Counted from the first letter of the stretch, positions 26,102 to 34,956 are shown. The stretch: DNA of 64,000 bases from Xanthomonas hortorum (GCF_024339125.1 NZ_CP101417.1:4413001-4477000); one strand, 5' to 3'. Notes: generated by a model from the letters alone, not told the origin. Numbers and translations are program-made.

Positions 26102-27946
26102 CTAGATACCGCGCGCCACGCGGAAACCGATGCGTGCGCTGGTGCTATCGGAGTCCTGCGACTGCCGCCAGGCCGCGCGCGTCTGCTGCGGAGAATTGGC
26201 CCAGCTGCCGCCGCGGATCATGCGCTGCCGGCAACCGGGGTTGAACCACGCCGCACCGTCGGCCGGCGCGCGCCGGTAGCTGGCATGCCAGCAGTCGGCC
26301 ACCCACTCGCTCAGATTGCCGCCCATGTCGTGCAGGCCCCAGGCGTTGGCGCGGAAGCTACCGACCGGCGCTGGCCCCCAGAAACCGTCGCCATAGCCGA
26401 CAAAGCCATTGTTCCAATGCCGGCCACTGCGCGAGACATCGTTGCCGCCGGTGAAATTACCCGCATCCAGCGGCGGCGAGCCGGCATTGCCCCACGGATA
26501 ACGCCCGGTGGTGCCGGCGCGCACCGCGTATTCGAACTCGGCCTCGCTGGGCACGTGGTAATGGCGGCCGGTCTGTTCCGATAGCCAGCTCGCATAGGCT
26601 TCGGCGTCGCGGATGCTGACGTGCATCACCGGGCTGTTGGGCGCGGCCTGCGCGCCGTTGTAGTCGGATTGCCAATCCACCCCGCTGCGGCGGATGAAGT
26701 TGCCGCTGCGCTCGTCGTACACCACCGAATGCCCGCGTCGGGTGGCACGCGGGCGTGCGCCGGTCGCCTCGATGAATTGACGAAACTCGGCGACGGTCAC
26801 TTCAGTGATCGACAGCGCAAAGCCCCGCGCGAAGCGCACGTAATGCGCGGGGCGCTCGTTGTCGGACGCCCCCGGTTCGGCGTCGCCTGCACCCATCTGA
26901 AACGCGCCATGCGGCACCACGATCATCTGCGGCCCGCGCCCGCCCACTTTGAGCCCATCGGTGAACACCTGCCCGGGGCGAAAACTACCGTAATGGGTGG
27001 CCAATTCGAGACGACGGCGCAGATCGCCGGCCACCGGGTCGCCCGGGTCGGCGATGCGCAACACTTCGGCCAATTTCTCGCCGGCCGGCTTGAGCCCCCG
27101 CGGCGAGTTCAGATCGTGCAGGCCGGCATCGTGCAAGGCGGCGATCTGTGCGTGGCGCATGCGCTCCACGCGTGCCCGTGCATCGGCAATGGTCGGCGCG
27201 CGCTCGCGCACCTGCCCGGCCATCTGCAACCAGTAACGCGCAGCGATGAAATCGCCTGCCTCGGCGGCCTGCTCGGCACGTGCCAGCAAGCCGCTTTCCA
27301 CAGCCGCAAGTCCTTGGCGCGTGCGTGGGTTGTCGGGGTCCAGCCGGGCCGCATCGCGAAAATTCACCAGCGCGCCATTGCCGTCTTCGCCCAGCCGCCC
27401 ACCGCGCAGATCTTCTTCGCCGGCACGGTTGAAGCCGAGCACGCGCTGCGCAGTTTCAACCGCACTCTGCAGCGCGCGCACCTTGGGATCCTGCGGCGCC
27501 AGCGCCAGGGCCACGATGGCCAGCTCACGCGCCTGTTCGAGCGCATCGTCCTGGCGCTCGGTCTGTTCGATCAAGTCCTCGCCGCGCTCGATCAGCCGGC
27601 GCCGCGCCTGCTCCAGCCCGCGACGGCTGGCCGCATCTTTGCCGTCGGCACGTTGCTGGATCGCCAGATACAACGGGATCGCATCGTCGGCACTGCGAAA
27701 CAGCCGATCTTCCTGCAAGGCCTGGTCGGCACGCTTGCGCGCCTGCGCCAAAGGTTCGTCGCCCAGGTCCACTGCCGGCGGTTGCCATTGCGCCACGGTC
27801 TCGGCGGATTCTTCGCCACTGATCGAGACATTCGGCTTGCTCGGCACCGCAGCTGCGGCTGCAGGTTGTGGCGCAGCGGCAGGCGCTGGCGTGGGTGCAC
27901 GCGAACAGGCGCACAGGCTTAGCGCGACCAGTCCCCACGCTGCCAT
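26102..27946 (-). CDS. SUMF1/FGE-fold lipoprotein lacking FGE catalytic cysteines
   Basis: The 614-residue protein begins with a lipoprotein-like signal (WGLVALSLCACS, Cys14), then an Ala/Pro-rich linker. A helical, TPR-like region follows (about 60-320, rich in ARKRAD, ARRRLIERGEDL, ARLDPDNPRT). The C-terminal SUMF1 domain occupies about 345-612 (VPHGAFQMGAGD, HVSIRDAEAYASWLSEQTG, VPSEAEFEYAVRAG, GLHDMGGNLSEWVADCW, RGGSWANSPQQTRAAWRQ). In true formylglycine-generating enzymes the segment after RGGS carries catalytic cysteines; here it reads WANSPQQT, so the oxidase chemistry should be absent. It may act as a binding or scaffold module. The ATG at 27946 is preferred over a GTG at 27970. It is divergent from rnd. 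Confidence 0.85.
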   Translation of the reverse strand: MAAWGLVALSLCACSRAPTPAPAAAPQPAAAAAVPSKPNVSISGEESAETVAQWQPPAVDLGDEPLAQARKRADQALQEDRLFRSADDAIPLYLAIQQRADGKDAASRRGLEQARRRLIERGEDLIEQTERQDDALEQARELAIVALALAPQDPKVRALQSAVETAQRVLGFNRAGEEDLRGGRLGEDGNGALVNFRDAARLDPDNPRTRQGLAAVESGLLARAEQAAEAGDFIAARYWLQMAGQVRERAPTIADARARVERMRHAQIAALHDAGLHDLNSPRGLKPAGEKLAEVLRIADPGDPVAGDLRRRLELATHYGSFRPGQVFTDGLKVGGRGPQMIVVPHGAFQMGAGDAEPGASDNERPAHYVRFARGFALSITEVTVAEFRQFIEATGARPRATRRGHSVVYDERSGNFIRRSGVDWQSDYNGAQAAPNSPVMHVSIRDAEAYASWLSEQTGRHYHVPSEAEFEYAVRAGTTGRYPWGNAGSPPLDAGNFTGGNDVSRSGRHWNNGFVGYGDGFWGPAPVGSFRANAWGLHDMGGNLSEWVADCWHASYRRAPADGAAWFNPGCRQRMIRGGSWANSPQQTRAAWRQSQDSDSTSARIGFRVARGI

Positions 27947-28064
27947 CCGGTTACCGCACTCACCCACCACCTGCTCCTTCCAGTGCTCTGCCGCACGACA
28001 GGCGATCGCGACGTTAGGCTATTCTGCGCGTTCTGCGCAAACCCTCGCTGTCGACGGAAATCAC

Positions 28065-29159
28065 GTGCCCCATTGGATCACCCACCCCTCCGAGCTGACG
28101 CAACGCCTGCATGCAGCGCGTCCGTCCCGCATTGGCCTGGACACCGAATTCATTCGCGAACGCACCTACTGGCCGCAACTGGCGCTGGTGCAGATGGCCA
28201 TCGGCGAGGAGATCCTGCTGATCGACCCGCTGATTCCGGGCATGAACGCGGCGCTCGGGGAATGGTTGACCGCCACCGATATCGTCAAGGTGATGCATAG
28301 CGCCAGCGAAGATCTGGTCACCTTCAAATGCGCCTGCGGGGTGTTGCCGCGGCCGTTGTTCGATACCCAGATCGCCGCCGCGCTGGCCGGTGTGGGCGGT
28401 GGCATGGGCTATCAGAAGCTGGTGCAGGAAGTGACCGGCACTTTGCTGACCAAGGGCGAGACGCGCTCGGACTGGATGCGCCGCCCGCTCTCGCCCGCAC
28501 AGCTCGAATACGCCGCCGACGATGTGCGCTATCTGTTTGCGATCCATGATGAACTCAGCCGCCGTCTGACCGAGCAGGACCGCCTGGGCTGGCTGGCCGA
28601 AGATGCCGAGCGCCTGCTCGCCACGGTGGAGCACGACGATGGCGAGCGTTGGCCGCATGTGAGCCTGCGCACCGCGCAATTTTTGGAACCTGCCGCGCAG
28701 CGTCGGCTGCTGCGGCTGCTGCGCTGGCGCGATCTGCAGGCGCGTCAGAGCGACCGCCCACGCAGCTGGATTCTGGACAACGAACTGGCCAGCCAGCTGG
28801 CACGTTTTCCACCCGACGATCTGGACGCACTGCTGCGCCAGTTCGACAAATTCCCCAAGGCACCGCGCAAGCTCGCGGCCGCAGTGTGGGACGCGCTCAA
28901 CACGCCGCTGCCGGACGAGGACCATGCGCCGCTGGCGCAGGCCGCCACCGACGGCAACAAGGCGGTGCTCAAGCGTCTGCAGGACGCGGTGGCGCAGCGC
29001 AGCCGCGAACTGGGCCTGCCGGACGGCATCCTGGCCTCGCGCCGGCACCTGGAGAGCCTGATCGAACAACACAGCTGGCCTGCCCCGCTGGGCCAATGGC
29101 GCCGCGAGGTGCTGGAGGCGCAAGTGCTGCCGCTGCTGGATGACGCTACCGCGCGGTGA
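28065..29159 (+). CDS. rnd: ribonuclease D
   Basis: The 364-residue 3'-5' exoribonuclease trims tRNA 3' ends. The DEDDy exonuclease motifs are visible: GLDTEFIRE near residue 22, HSASEDLVTF near 75 and YAADDVRYLF near 148. HRDC domains follow at about 205-290 and beyond. I chose the GTG at 28065 because VPHWITHPSEL matches the family N-terminus and is preceded by GACGGAAA. There is no ATG nearby in frame, and the frame is open far upstream only because it runs antisense to the SUMF1-fold gene. Confidence 0.93.
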   Translation: MPHWITHPSELTQRLHAARPSRIGLDTEFIRERTYWPQLALVQMAIGEEILLIDPLIPGMNAALGEWLTATDIVKVMHSASEDLVTFKCACGVLPRPLFDTQIAAALAGVGGGMGYQKLVQEVTGTLLTKGETRSDWMRRPLSPAQLEYAADDVRYLFAIHDELSRRLTEQDRLGWLAEDAERLLATVEHDDGERWPHVSLRTAQFLEPAAQRRLLRLLRWRDLQARQSDRPRSWILDNELASQLARFPPDDLDALLRQFDKFPKAPRKLAAAVWDALNTPLPDEDHAPLAQAATDGNKAVLKRLQDAVAQRSRELGLPDGILASRRHLESLIEQHSWPAPLGQWRREVLEAQVLPLLDDATAR

Positions 29160-29393
29160 TCGCAGTAAGGTATCGCCCGCTGTATGGTGACCGCCGGGTT
29201 GGCTGCACGGGCAGACCCTGGACGGCACCTGTCGCGGTACTGCAAAAAGCGACCGCACAGGCCCGGCGACAGGGGTTTCACACCCTGAGCAGGCACCCGC
29301 GCGACTAACGGCCGCCCCCGGGTCGCATGCCATAATGACGCGCGCCCTCTGGGCGGCGTCTCCACTACTTTTTTATTCCGAGGCTATACCTCT

Positions 29394-29795
29394 GTGAGCA
29401 ATACCACTTCGAAACTGGATTCCATCGCACAAGCCAAAGCCAAGCTGCTGGAGGAACTGCAGAAGCTGGAAGAACAGGAGAAGACCGAGCGCGCAAGCGA
29501 AGCATCGTCTGCGCATGCCACCATCGTCTCGCTGCTCGAACAGTTCGCCGGCCACTTCAACACCAAGCAGCGCAACGATATCGCCGGCTACCTGGGCACC
29601 GGCACCGCACGCAAGGAAGTGGTCAAGAGCGGCCGTAGCGAAGTCAAGCCGAAGTACGAACTGCCACACACCGGCGAAACCTGGTCCGGCCGCGGCCGCA
29701 CCCCCAAGGCGTTCGCTGCATGGGAAGGCTCGGTGTCGTACAAGGAATGGAAGGCCAAGAACCCGGACCTCAAGTTCCCGCTGATCGGCGAGTGA
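29394..29795 (+). CDS. H-NS-like nucleoid protein (XrvA/B/C type)
   Basis: The 133-residue protein has an N-terminal coiled coil (LDSIAQAKAKLLEELQKLEEQEKTE, about 8-32) for oligomerisation and a C-terminal H-NS DNA-binding domain with the core TWSGRGRTPKAFAAWEG near residue 100. It should bind AT-rich DNA and silence genes. In X. oryzae the H-NS proteins XrvA, XrvB and XrvC affect hrp gene expression and virulence, but I cannot tell which paralogue this is. The start is a GTG at 29394 preceded by a TTTTTTATTCCGAGG stretch. A 234-bp upstream gap leaves room for a long leader. Confidence 0.9.
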   Translation: MSNTTSKLDSIAQAKAKLLEELQKLEEQEKTERASEASSAHATIVSLLEQFAGHFNTKQRNDIAGYLGTGTARKEVVKSGRSEVKPKYELPHTGETWSGRGRTPKAFAAWEGSVSYKEWKAKNPDLKFPLIGE

Positions 29796-29901
29796 TTGCA
29801 GCGCGTCGTTGATCCGGATCGCCCCCTCTGACGGTGCGGTCCGACACCGCAAGCCAGCCCTTGGCGAACCGCGCGGCATGTGGTTAGAATCCAAGGCACG
29901 T

Positions 29902-29977
29902 GGGGCGGTAGCTCAGCTGGGAGAGCGTCGCGTTCGCATCGCGAAGGTCGAGGGTTCGATCCCCTTCCGCTCCACCA
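29902..29977 (+). tRNA. tRNA-Ala (anticodon CGC)
   Basis: A full 76-nt cloverleaf is present. The acceptor stem GGGGCGG pairs with CCGCTCC and includes the G3-U70 wobble that defines alanine tRNAs. The anticodon stem TCGCG/CGCGA holds the loop TTCGCAT, giving anticodon CGC for GCG codons. The T-arm is GAGGGTTCGATCCCC and CCA is encoded. A terminator follows within 15 bp. Confidence 0.97.
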
Positions 29978-29990
29978 TTGTTTTTCAAGG

Positions 29991-30028
29991 AATCCTCGGC
30001 AACCACTGGTTGCCGGGGATTTTTGTTT
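29991..30028 (+). terminator. terminator after tRNA-Ala
   Basis: AATCCTCGGCAACC pairs with GGTTGCCGGGGATT across a 3-nt loop and is followed by a T-rich tail (TTTTTGTTTG). It is placed right after the tRNA 3' end, a strong intrinsic terminator. Confidence 0.88.
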
Positions 30029-30170
30029 GTCGCTTGGCGGCATTCGGGTTACTCACTCGGCGCCGACCTGGGCTTTTGAGCGTGCGCAGCCGTGACAACG
30101 GAACCATGCCGCCAGGATCACACCGCGCGCGCTAACGTCCGTTTCTTCATTCACCCTGGACATGCACGCC

Positions 30171-30347
30171 ATGAGCAATGAGCAGAAACAGCCCGACAAC
30201 GTCACAGAGAATCAGCATGGCGCTGCCGAAAGCCAGCAGGACCGTCAGCACGATGAGGCGGCCAAGCAGCGCCCGGGCCAGAAGGACTTGCAGATCGACA
30301 AAGAAAACAACCGCCGTCCGCACGGCAACGCCGGTCAGGGCGAGTGA
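30171..30347 (+). CDS. small hydrophilic protein of unknown function
   Basis: This short frame encodes 58 residues (61 if the ATG at 30162 is used). They are almost all polar or charged (MSNEQKQPDNVTENQHGA...), with no hydrophobic core, so it is probably intrinsically disordered. The composition is rich in Gln, Asn, Asp, Glu and Lys, like small stress- or hydration-related proteins of proteobacteria, but I recognise no family. The opposite strand is also open and very hydrophobic, as expected for an antisense shadow. The CDS sits alone after tRNA-Ala. Coding status is probable rather than certain. Confidence 0.55.
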   Translation: MSNEQKQPDNVTENQHGAAESQQDRQHDEAAKQRPGQKDLQIDKENNRRPHGNAGQGE

Positions 30348-30390
30348 TGCCACTGCGATGTCGGCACGCAGTCAGCTGGGACTAAACCGG

Positions 30391-30526
30391 CTGGCAAAAC
30401 TACTGCGCGGCCGCCAGGTGCGCGCGGTCGTTGCTCGGAATCGGCATGTACCACTCTTACACTCCAGTTCCTGCGCGCCGCCCGCAGCCACCTAAGGACC
30501 GCTCGCTACGTTTGTTAGCCGCTCTA
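30391..30526. mobile_element. MITE-like repeat with terminal inverted repeats, copy 1
   Basis: About 135 bp here is clearly homologous to the reverse complement of 60193-60335. Shared blocks include CAAAACTACTGCGC, GGCCGCCAGG, GCTCGGAATC, CATGTACCACTC and GTTCCTGCGCGCCG, plus the end CTCGCTACGTTT. The ends are imperfect inverted repeats (GGCTGGCAAAAC and GTTTGTTAGCC). There is no transposase. The element fills most of the 358-bp gap between the small hydrophilic CDS and the GAF gene. The rest (about 30527-30705) holds no recognised feature apart from the upstream region of the next gene. Confidence 0.75.
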
Positions 30527-30705
30527 AAATGGCTCGATGCGTCCGCGCGGTGGCTCCTGTGGCAAGATCTAGGCAGACGCTCGCCGCTAGGGTGGCTGGC
30601 GCGCTGGTTCCAACAGTCAGGCGATGGCTCGGTTGTACCGGCCATCGCCGTGCTCGCACCTCGTCTTTCATCGCCTGACGGCGCCCTGTCCTGGTGGTCT
30701 TTTGC

Positions 30706-31791
30706 ATGCAGAATCCCGACGCGCCCGCGTTGAGCCTGATCCACGCGACACTGTTGCCCGGTGGCATCAACGCGACCTTTGGCGCGCGCATGCCGGCCAA
30801 TGAAGACGATCGCCTGGCCGCACTGCACGATTACCAGATCCTGGATACCGCGCCCGAACCCAGCTACGACGAATTCACTGCGATCGCTGCGGCAGTGTGC
30901 CGGACGCCAATGGCGCTGATTTCGCTGATCGACACGCAACGCCAGTGGTTCAAATCCAGGATCGGCATGCAGCCGCGCGAAACGCCGCGCGATCTGTCGT
31001 TCTGCGCGCATGCCATTCTCGAACCCGATCAGGTGATGGAAGTCGGCGACACCCATCTGGACGCGCGTTTTGTCGACAACGCATTGGTCACCGGCGAACC
31101 GCAGATCCGCTTCTATGCAGGTGCCCCGCTGCTGACCTCCGACGGTATCGCGCTGGGGACGCTGTGCGTGCTGGATCGCACGCCGCGGCGCCTGTCGGTG
31201 GCCGAGCGCGACGCACTGAAGGCGCTGGCGCGGCAAGTGGTCACTACCATCGAGTTGCGCCACGCAGCCAAGCTGGTCGAGCTGGACGCGCTGCGCGACG
31301 AGCTCACCGGCTTGTGGAATCGCGCCGGTCTGGAGCGCGCAGTGCACGCGCTTGCAGACGCGCCGAGTGCTTCGGCTGAGCCATCGCTCGGCTTTCTGCT
31401 GATCGATCTGGATGGTTTCAAACGGCAGAAATTGCAGGCCGGCGCGGCTGCGGCGGATGCAACACTGGTCAAGGCCGCAAGAATGATCGAAGCGCAGCTG
31501 CCGCCCACCGCAAGTGTGGCCCGATTGAATTCGGATCAGCTGTGTGTGGCATTGCCGTCGACGTCGGCGCAGGTCGCTGTGGAAATCGCCGAACGGATCC
31601 GTGCGGCAATCGAAACGGCCACCTGGCCGAATGTTCCGTTGACGGTCAGCATCGGGCTGGTGGATGCACCTGCCTGCGATTCGCACGACACCAACGCCTT
31701 GCTGGCGCGCGCGCGGCATGCATTGCAGATCGCGGTACGCAGCGGGCGCAACCGCGTGCATCGCTTCGCTGGTTGGTACCTGCAGGATTGA
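30706..31791 (+). CDS. GAF domain protein with degenerate GGDEF domain
   Basis: The 361-residue protein has a GAF domain (about 30-185; DRLAALHDYQILDTAPEPSYDEF, then SLIDTQRQWFKSRIG and PRDLSFCAHAI, the form seen in many GAF sensors). A GGDEF-fold domain follows (about 195-355; LDALRDELTGLWNRAGLE). The catalytic signature is replaced by NSDQL, and the usual substrate-loop Asn-Asp-x-x-Gly-His is missing, so cyclase activity is unlikely. It may bind a ligand or nucleotide, or act through protein contacts. The ATG at 30706, with a GGTGG nine bases upstream, was chosen; an ATG at 30790 would start just before GAF. It is convergent with cheW. Confidence 0.82.
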   Translation: MQNPDAPALSLIHATLLPGGINATFGARMPANEDDRLAALHDYQILDTAPEPSYDEFTAIAAAVCRTPMALISLIDTQRQWFKSRIGMQPRETPRDLSFCAHAILEPDQVMEVGDTHLDARFVDNALVTGEPQIRFYAGAPLLTSDGIALGTLCVLDRTPRRLSVAERDALKALARQVVTTIELRHAAKLVELDALRDELTGLWNRAGLERAVHALADAPSASAEPSLGFLLIDLDGFKRQKLQAGAAAADATLVKAARMIEAQLPPTASVARLNSDQLCVALPSTSAQVAVEIAERIRAAIETATWPNVPLTVSIGLVDAPACDSHDTNALLARARHALQIAVRSGRNRVHRFAGWYLQD

Positions 31792-31800
31792 TTGGTAGCG

Positions 31801-31833
31801 CTCGCCAGATGCCTGGTTCAGGCGTCTGGCGAG
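31801..31833. terminator. hairpin between convergent GAF gene and cheW
   Basis: Fifteen pairs (CTCGCCAGATGCCTG with CAGGCGTCTGGCGAG, one wobble) close a 3-nt loop in the 50-bp gap between two stop codons. There is no long T-run. The placement suggests a bidirectional terminator. Confidence 0.55.
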
Positions 31834-31841
31834 GCTGCAGC

Positions 31842-32351
31842 TCAGGCGGCCAGTGCATCGGCAGTGCCGGCAATCTCCTCGACATGCAGCACCTGCTCCA
31901 TCTCCAGCAATACCACAAAGCGCTCGCCGACCTTGCCCATGCCGCGTAGCAGATCGCGGCGGATATGCGTACCGAACGCGGGCGCGGCTTCGATGTCCTG
32001 ATCGGCCAGTTCGATCACCGCGTTGACCGCATCGACCAACACTCCGATCACCTGTGGTCCCTGCGCCTGCTCGGTAGCCAGGATCACGATGCAGCTGCGT
32101 TTGCCGATGGCGCTGTCGGCACGCCCCAGCCGCGATTGCAGGTCCACCACCGGCACCACCGCACCGCGCAGATTGATCACCCCGCGCACGCAGGCCGGCA
32201 TCGACGGCACCGGCGTGGGGGCGCGGTACTGGATGATTTCGCGAATGCCGAGAATGCTGATGGCGAAGGTTTCGCCGGCCAGTTGAAAGGTCAGGTACTG
32301 GGCCGCCGCATTGGCGTCGCCAGGCATCACATCGGGGGTCTGTGCAGTCAT
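31842..32351 (-). CDS. cheW: chemotaxis coupling protein CheW
   Basis: The 169-residue single CheW domain (about 18-155) begins YLTFQLAGETFAISILGIREII and has the VRGVINLRGAVVPVVDL block in the second subdomain, which contacts receptors and CheA. It couples chemoreceptors to the CheA kinase at the inner membrane. It starts 11 bp after the stop of the receptor gene upstream, so the two form an operon and CheW likely pairs with that receptor. This is one of several cheW genes expected in a xanthomonad. Confidence 0.93.
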   Translation of the reverse strand: MTAQTPDVMPGDANAAAQYLTFQLAGETFAISILGIREIIQYRAPTPVPSMPACVRGVINLRGAVVPVVDLQSRLGRADSAIGKRSCIVILATEQAQGPQVIGVLVDAVNAVIELADQDIEAAPAFGTHIRRDLLRGMGKVGERFVVLLEMEQVLHVEEIAGTADALAA

Positions 32352-32362
32352 CGGTCGGTCTC

Positions 32363-34021
32363 TCAGAAGCGGGCGAACTGGCCTTCGTCCGGGCCCTCGG
32401 ACATGGCGTAGGCCGGCGCTGCAGTGCTGCGCCAGCCACGTGCAGCTGCGGCGCGTGCCGGACGTGCGGCGACCGCCTTGCCACGCTTGGGCGGCGTGCT
32501 CGCAGGCCCCTGCCCGCCCAGGCGGAAGAACGCCATGCTCTGCTGCAGTTGTTCGGCCTGCGCGCTCATCTCTTCGGCAGTGGCGGCCAGTTCTTCGGAC
32601 GCGCTGGCATTCTGCTGGGTGGTCTGACTGAGCTGCACCACCGCCGAGTTGATCTGACTGACGCCGGAAGATTGCTCTTCGGAGGCGGCGGAAATCTCCT
32701 GCACCAGATCCGAGGTGCGCTTGATGCTGGGCACGATGGTGTCCAGCAAACGCCCTGCGCGATCGGCCAATTCCACACTGGAACTTGCCACTTCGCCGAT
32801 CTCCTGCGCGGCCACCTGGCTGCGTTCGGCCAGCTTGCGCACCTCGGCGGCGACCACGGCAAAGCCCTTGCCATGTTCGCCGGCACGCGCCGCTTCGATC
32901 GCCGCGTTGAGCGCGAGCAGATTGGTCTGATAGGCGATGTCGTCGATGATGCCGATCTTCTGCGCGATCTGCTTCATCGCCTGGGTGGTGGCGACCACTG
33001 CTTCGCCACCTTCAATGGTTTCTTTCGCGGCCTGAGTGGCCATGCCATCGGTAATGCGCGCGTTCTCGGTGTTCTGACTGATCGATGCGGTCATCTGTTC
33101 CAGCGATGCGCTGGTTTCTTCCACACCAGCGGCCTGTTCACTGGCGGCCTGCGACAGGCTCTGCGCAGTGGCACTGACTTCTTCCGATGCACTGGCCAGG
33201 GTCTCGGCACTGGTATTGACCTCGCCGACCACCTGCGACAGCTTCTGCACCATGGTGCGCATGGCTTCGAGCAACTGCGCGGTTTCATCGCGGCCCTGCA
33301 CCTCGATGCGCATGCTCAGATCGCCTTCCGACAGTCCATTGGCAACCGCCACTGCGCGGCGGATCGGGCCAGTGACGCTGCGGCTGATCACCACACCTAA
33401 TATCGCGCCAAGCAGCACACCTCCACAAATGATGGCGATCAGCAGTTTGGAAGCGCGTGCATGGATAGCACCGGTTTCCGCATTGGCCGATGCCGCGCTG
33501 CGCTCGCGCAGGCTGCTCAGATCGGTCATCAGGTTATCGACTTCATCCGAACTGGCGCGCACGGCGCGCGACAGCGCTGCCAATTCCGGATTGGTTTCGC
33601 GCAAGGCCTCGCGGTTGGCGACTTCGATAAAGCGGCCGCGCTCGTCCAGATACTTTTGCCAGGCGCGATCGAACTGCGCCAGCTTGGTCTTGCCCTCTTC
33701 GGTTTCGAAACTGCCACGCGCACGGGTGATGTGATCGACCACCCTGGCGGTGTACTTGTCGATGCTCTGCACATGCGACTGGCGTTCTTCGGCGCTGCTG
33801 GCCAATAACAGATTGGCGCGTGCGCGGCCGGCATAGATGAGGTTGATATTGGCCTCTTTCACGTTCGACAAGCCCAGCAATTCGCGCTCGTACAGCGAGC
33901 TCGACAGGTCGCTGATACGACCGGAGTTGGAATAGCCCACCCAGCCGATGCATGCGCCGATCGCCGAGACGATCAGGAACGCCACGATCAGCCTGGTTCC
34001 GATTCTGAAGTTGCCTAACAT
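32363..34021 (-). CDS. methyl-accepting chemotaxis protein
   Basis: The 552-residue transmembrane chemoreceptor has TM1 (about 10-31), a periplasmic four-helix-bundle ligand domain (about 32-190), TM2 (about 192-213), HAMP (about 214-268) and a long signalling coiled coil. The highly conserved hairpin tip ([33 protein letters not shown]) lies near residues 375-407. The tail is Ala/Pro/Lys-rich and lacks the NWETF-type CheR-docking pentapeptide. I chose the ATG at 34021 ([11 protein letters not shown]), which opens just before TM1. A sigma-28-like promoter lies about 110 bp upstream, so expression should follow the flagellar hierarchy. The ligand is unknown. Confidence 0.93.
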   Translation of the reverse strand: MLGNFRIGTRLIVAFLIVSAIGACIGWVGYSNSGRISDLSSSLYERELLGLSNVKEANINLIYAGRARANLLLASSAEERQSHVQSIDKYTARVVDHITRARGSFETEEGKTKLAQFDRAWQKYLDERGRFIEVANREALRETNPELAALSRAVRASSDEVDNLMTDLSSLRERSAASANAETGAIHARASKLLIAIICGGVLLGAILGVVISRSVTGPIRRAVAVANGLSEGDLSMRIEVQGRDETAQLLEAMRTMVQKLSQVVGEVNTSAETLASASEEVSATAQSLSQAASEQAAGVEETSASLEQMTASISQNTENARITDGMATQAAKETIEGGEAVVATTQAMKQIAQKIGIIDDIAYQTNLLALNAAIEAARAGEHGKGFAVVAAEVRKLAERSQVAAQEIGEVASSSVELADRAGRLLDTIVPSIKRTSDLVQEISAASEEQSSGVSQINSAVVQLSQTTQQNASASEELAATAEEMSAQAEQLQQSMAFFRLGGQGPASTPPKRGKAVAARPARAAAARGWRSTAAPAYAMSEGPDEGQFARF

Positions 34022-34133
34022 TGGAAAGTTCTCTTGAGGATGGTGCGCGCGACAAGCGCTGCAAGGACAAGCGATGGCGTGCTGCGAGGTAGCGATCACG
34101 ACGACGCGGCGTTTCTAAACCGTTCGTTAATGG

Positions 34134-34160
34134 CTATCGGCGCAGGTAAAATGCGCTTGA
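34134..34160 (-). promoter_or_regulatory. sigma-28 (FliA)-type promoter for the chemoreceptor-cheW operon
   Basis: On the minus strand TCAA, a 15-base spacer and GCCGATAG match the enterobacterial sigma-28 consensus TAAA-N15-GCCGATAA with one mismatch in each box. It lies about 113 bp upstream of the receptor ATG. The rest of the 314-bp gap (34022-34335) holds no gene. Confidence 0.6.
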
Positions 34161-34335
34161 GATGCGGGCATTACCGCGATGCCTATTCAGGCAATTGGAT
34201 GTGCGCTTTTGTGACCGGTCATGCGCTCGCAATAGCCCACATTCGGAAAAATCCTACCCGCGATTCGCGCGTTGTCCGGGACAGTCCTGAGGGACACCCG
34301 CAGCGACATCACGCCCACGCCGCTAGGCTGCGTGC

Positions 34336-34956
34336 ATGTCGCCTCGGCCACTCCCGCGCACGTTTTACGATCACGACGCACGCAGCGTCGCACCGCAATT
34401 GCTCAACAAGGTGTTGGTCAGTGCGGACGGACGACGCGGGCGCATTACCGAGGTCGAGGCGTATTGCGGCAGCGAAGATCCGGCAGCGCATTCGTTCCGC
34501 GGCATGACTCCACGCACGCAGGTGATGTTCGGTGCGCCCGGGCATCTGTATGTGTATTTCATCTACGGCATGCATTGGGCGATCAACGCGGTGTGCGGCG
34601 GCGCACCTGGCCATGCAGTGCTGATTCGCGCGCTCGAGCCGCTGGCTGGGATCGCTTCCATGCAGGCTGCACGCAGCGCTGCCCCGCTCAAGACCCTGAC
34701 CACCGGACCCGGTCGCCTGGCCCAGGCCTTCGGCGTGACGGCTGCCGATAACGGGCTGGATCTGACCGACGCAAGCGCGCGGCTGTGGATCGAAGACGAT
34801 GGCCTGCCGCCGCCATCGATCCCGCTGACGACGCCGCGCATCGGCATCCGCAAGGCGGTGGATGCGCCGTGGCGCTGGGTGGTCCCCGATAGCCGCTATT
34901 TGTCGCGCCCGCTTCCGCGCGTGACCGGCGCGCGCGCGGTGCTGCCGGGCGACTGA
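34336..34956 (+). CDS. mpg: 3-methyladenine DNA glycosylase (AAG/MPG type)
   Basis: The 206-residue protein belongs to the alkyladenine glycosylase (Pfam Pur_DNA_glyco) family, which flips out and excises alkylated or deaminated purines in base-excision repair. It shows [35 protein letters not shown], with the catalytic Glu in TEVEAY, then [25 protein letters not shown]. The start at 34336 fits the family. The last 61 bp overlap the end of the lhr-like gene on the opposite strand; both reading frames are well supported, so the overlap is real. Confidence 0.93.
   Translation: MSPRPLPRTFYDHDARSVAPQLLNKVLVSADGRRGRITEVEAYCGSEDPAAHSFRGMTPRTQVMFGAPGHLYVYFIYGMHWAINAVCGGAPGHAVLIRALEPLAGIASMQAARSAAPLKTLTTGPGRLAQAFGVTAADNGLDLTDASARLWIEDDGLPPPSIPLTTPRIGIRKAVDAPWRWVVPDSRYLSRPLPRVTGARAVLPGD

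Noticed and set aside
30147..30353. 68-residue, very hydrophobic minus-strand frame that looks like a membrane protein
   Set aside because: It is the exact antisense of the small hydrophilic frame; no ribosome-binding site was seen, and antisense of a polar sequence is expected to look hydrophobic.
30431..30733. Frame sharing MYHSYT.VPARRP with a frame at 59605-60288, hinting at a protein family
   Set aside because: Both fall in the MITE-like repeat, and the second runs antisense-like in another frame of potH. The similarity is explained by the repeat DNA.
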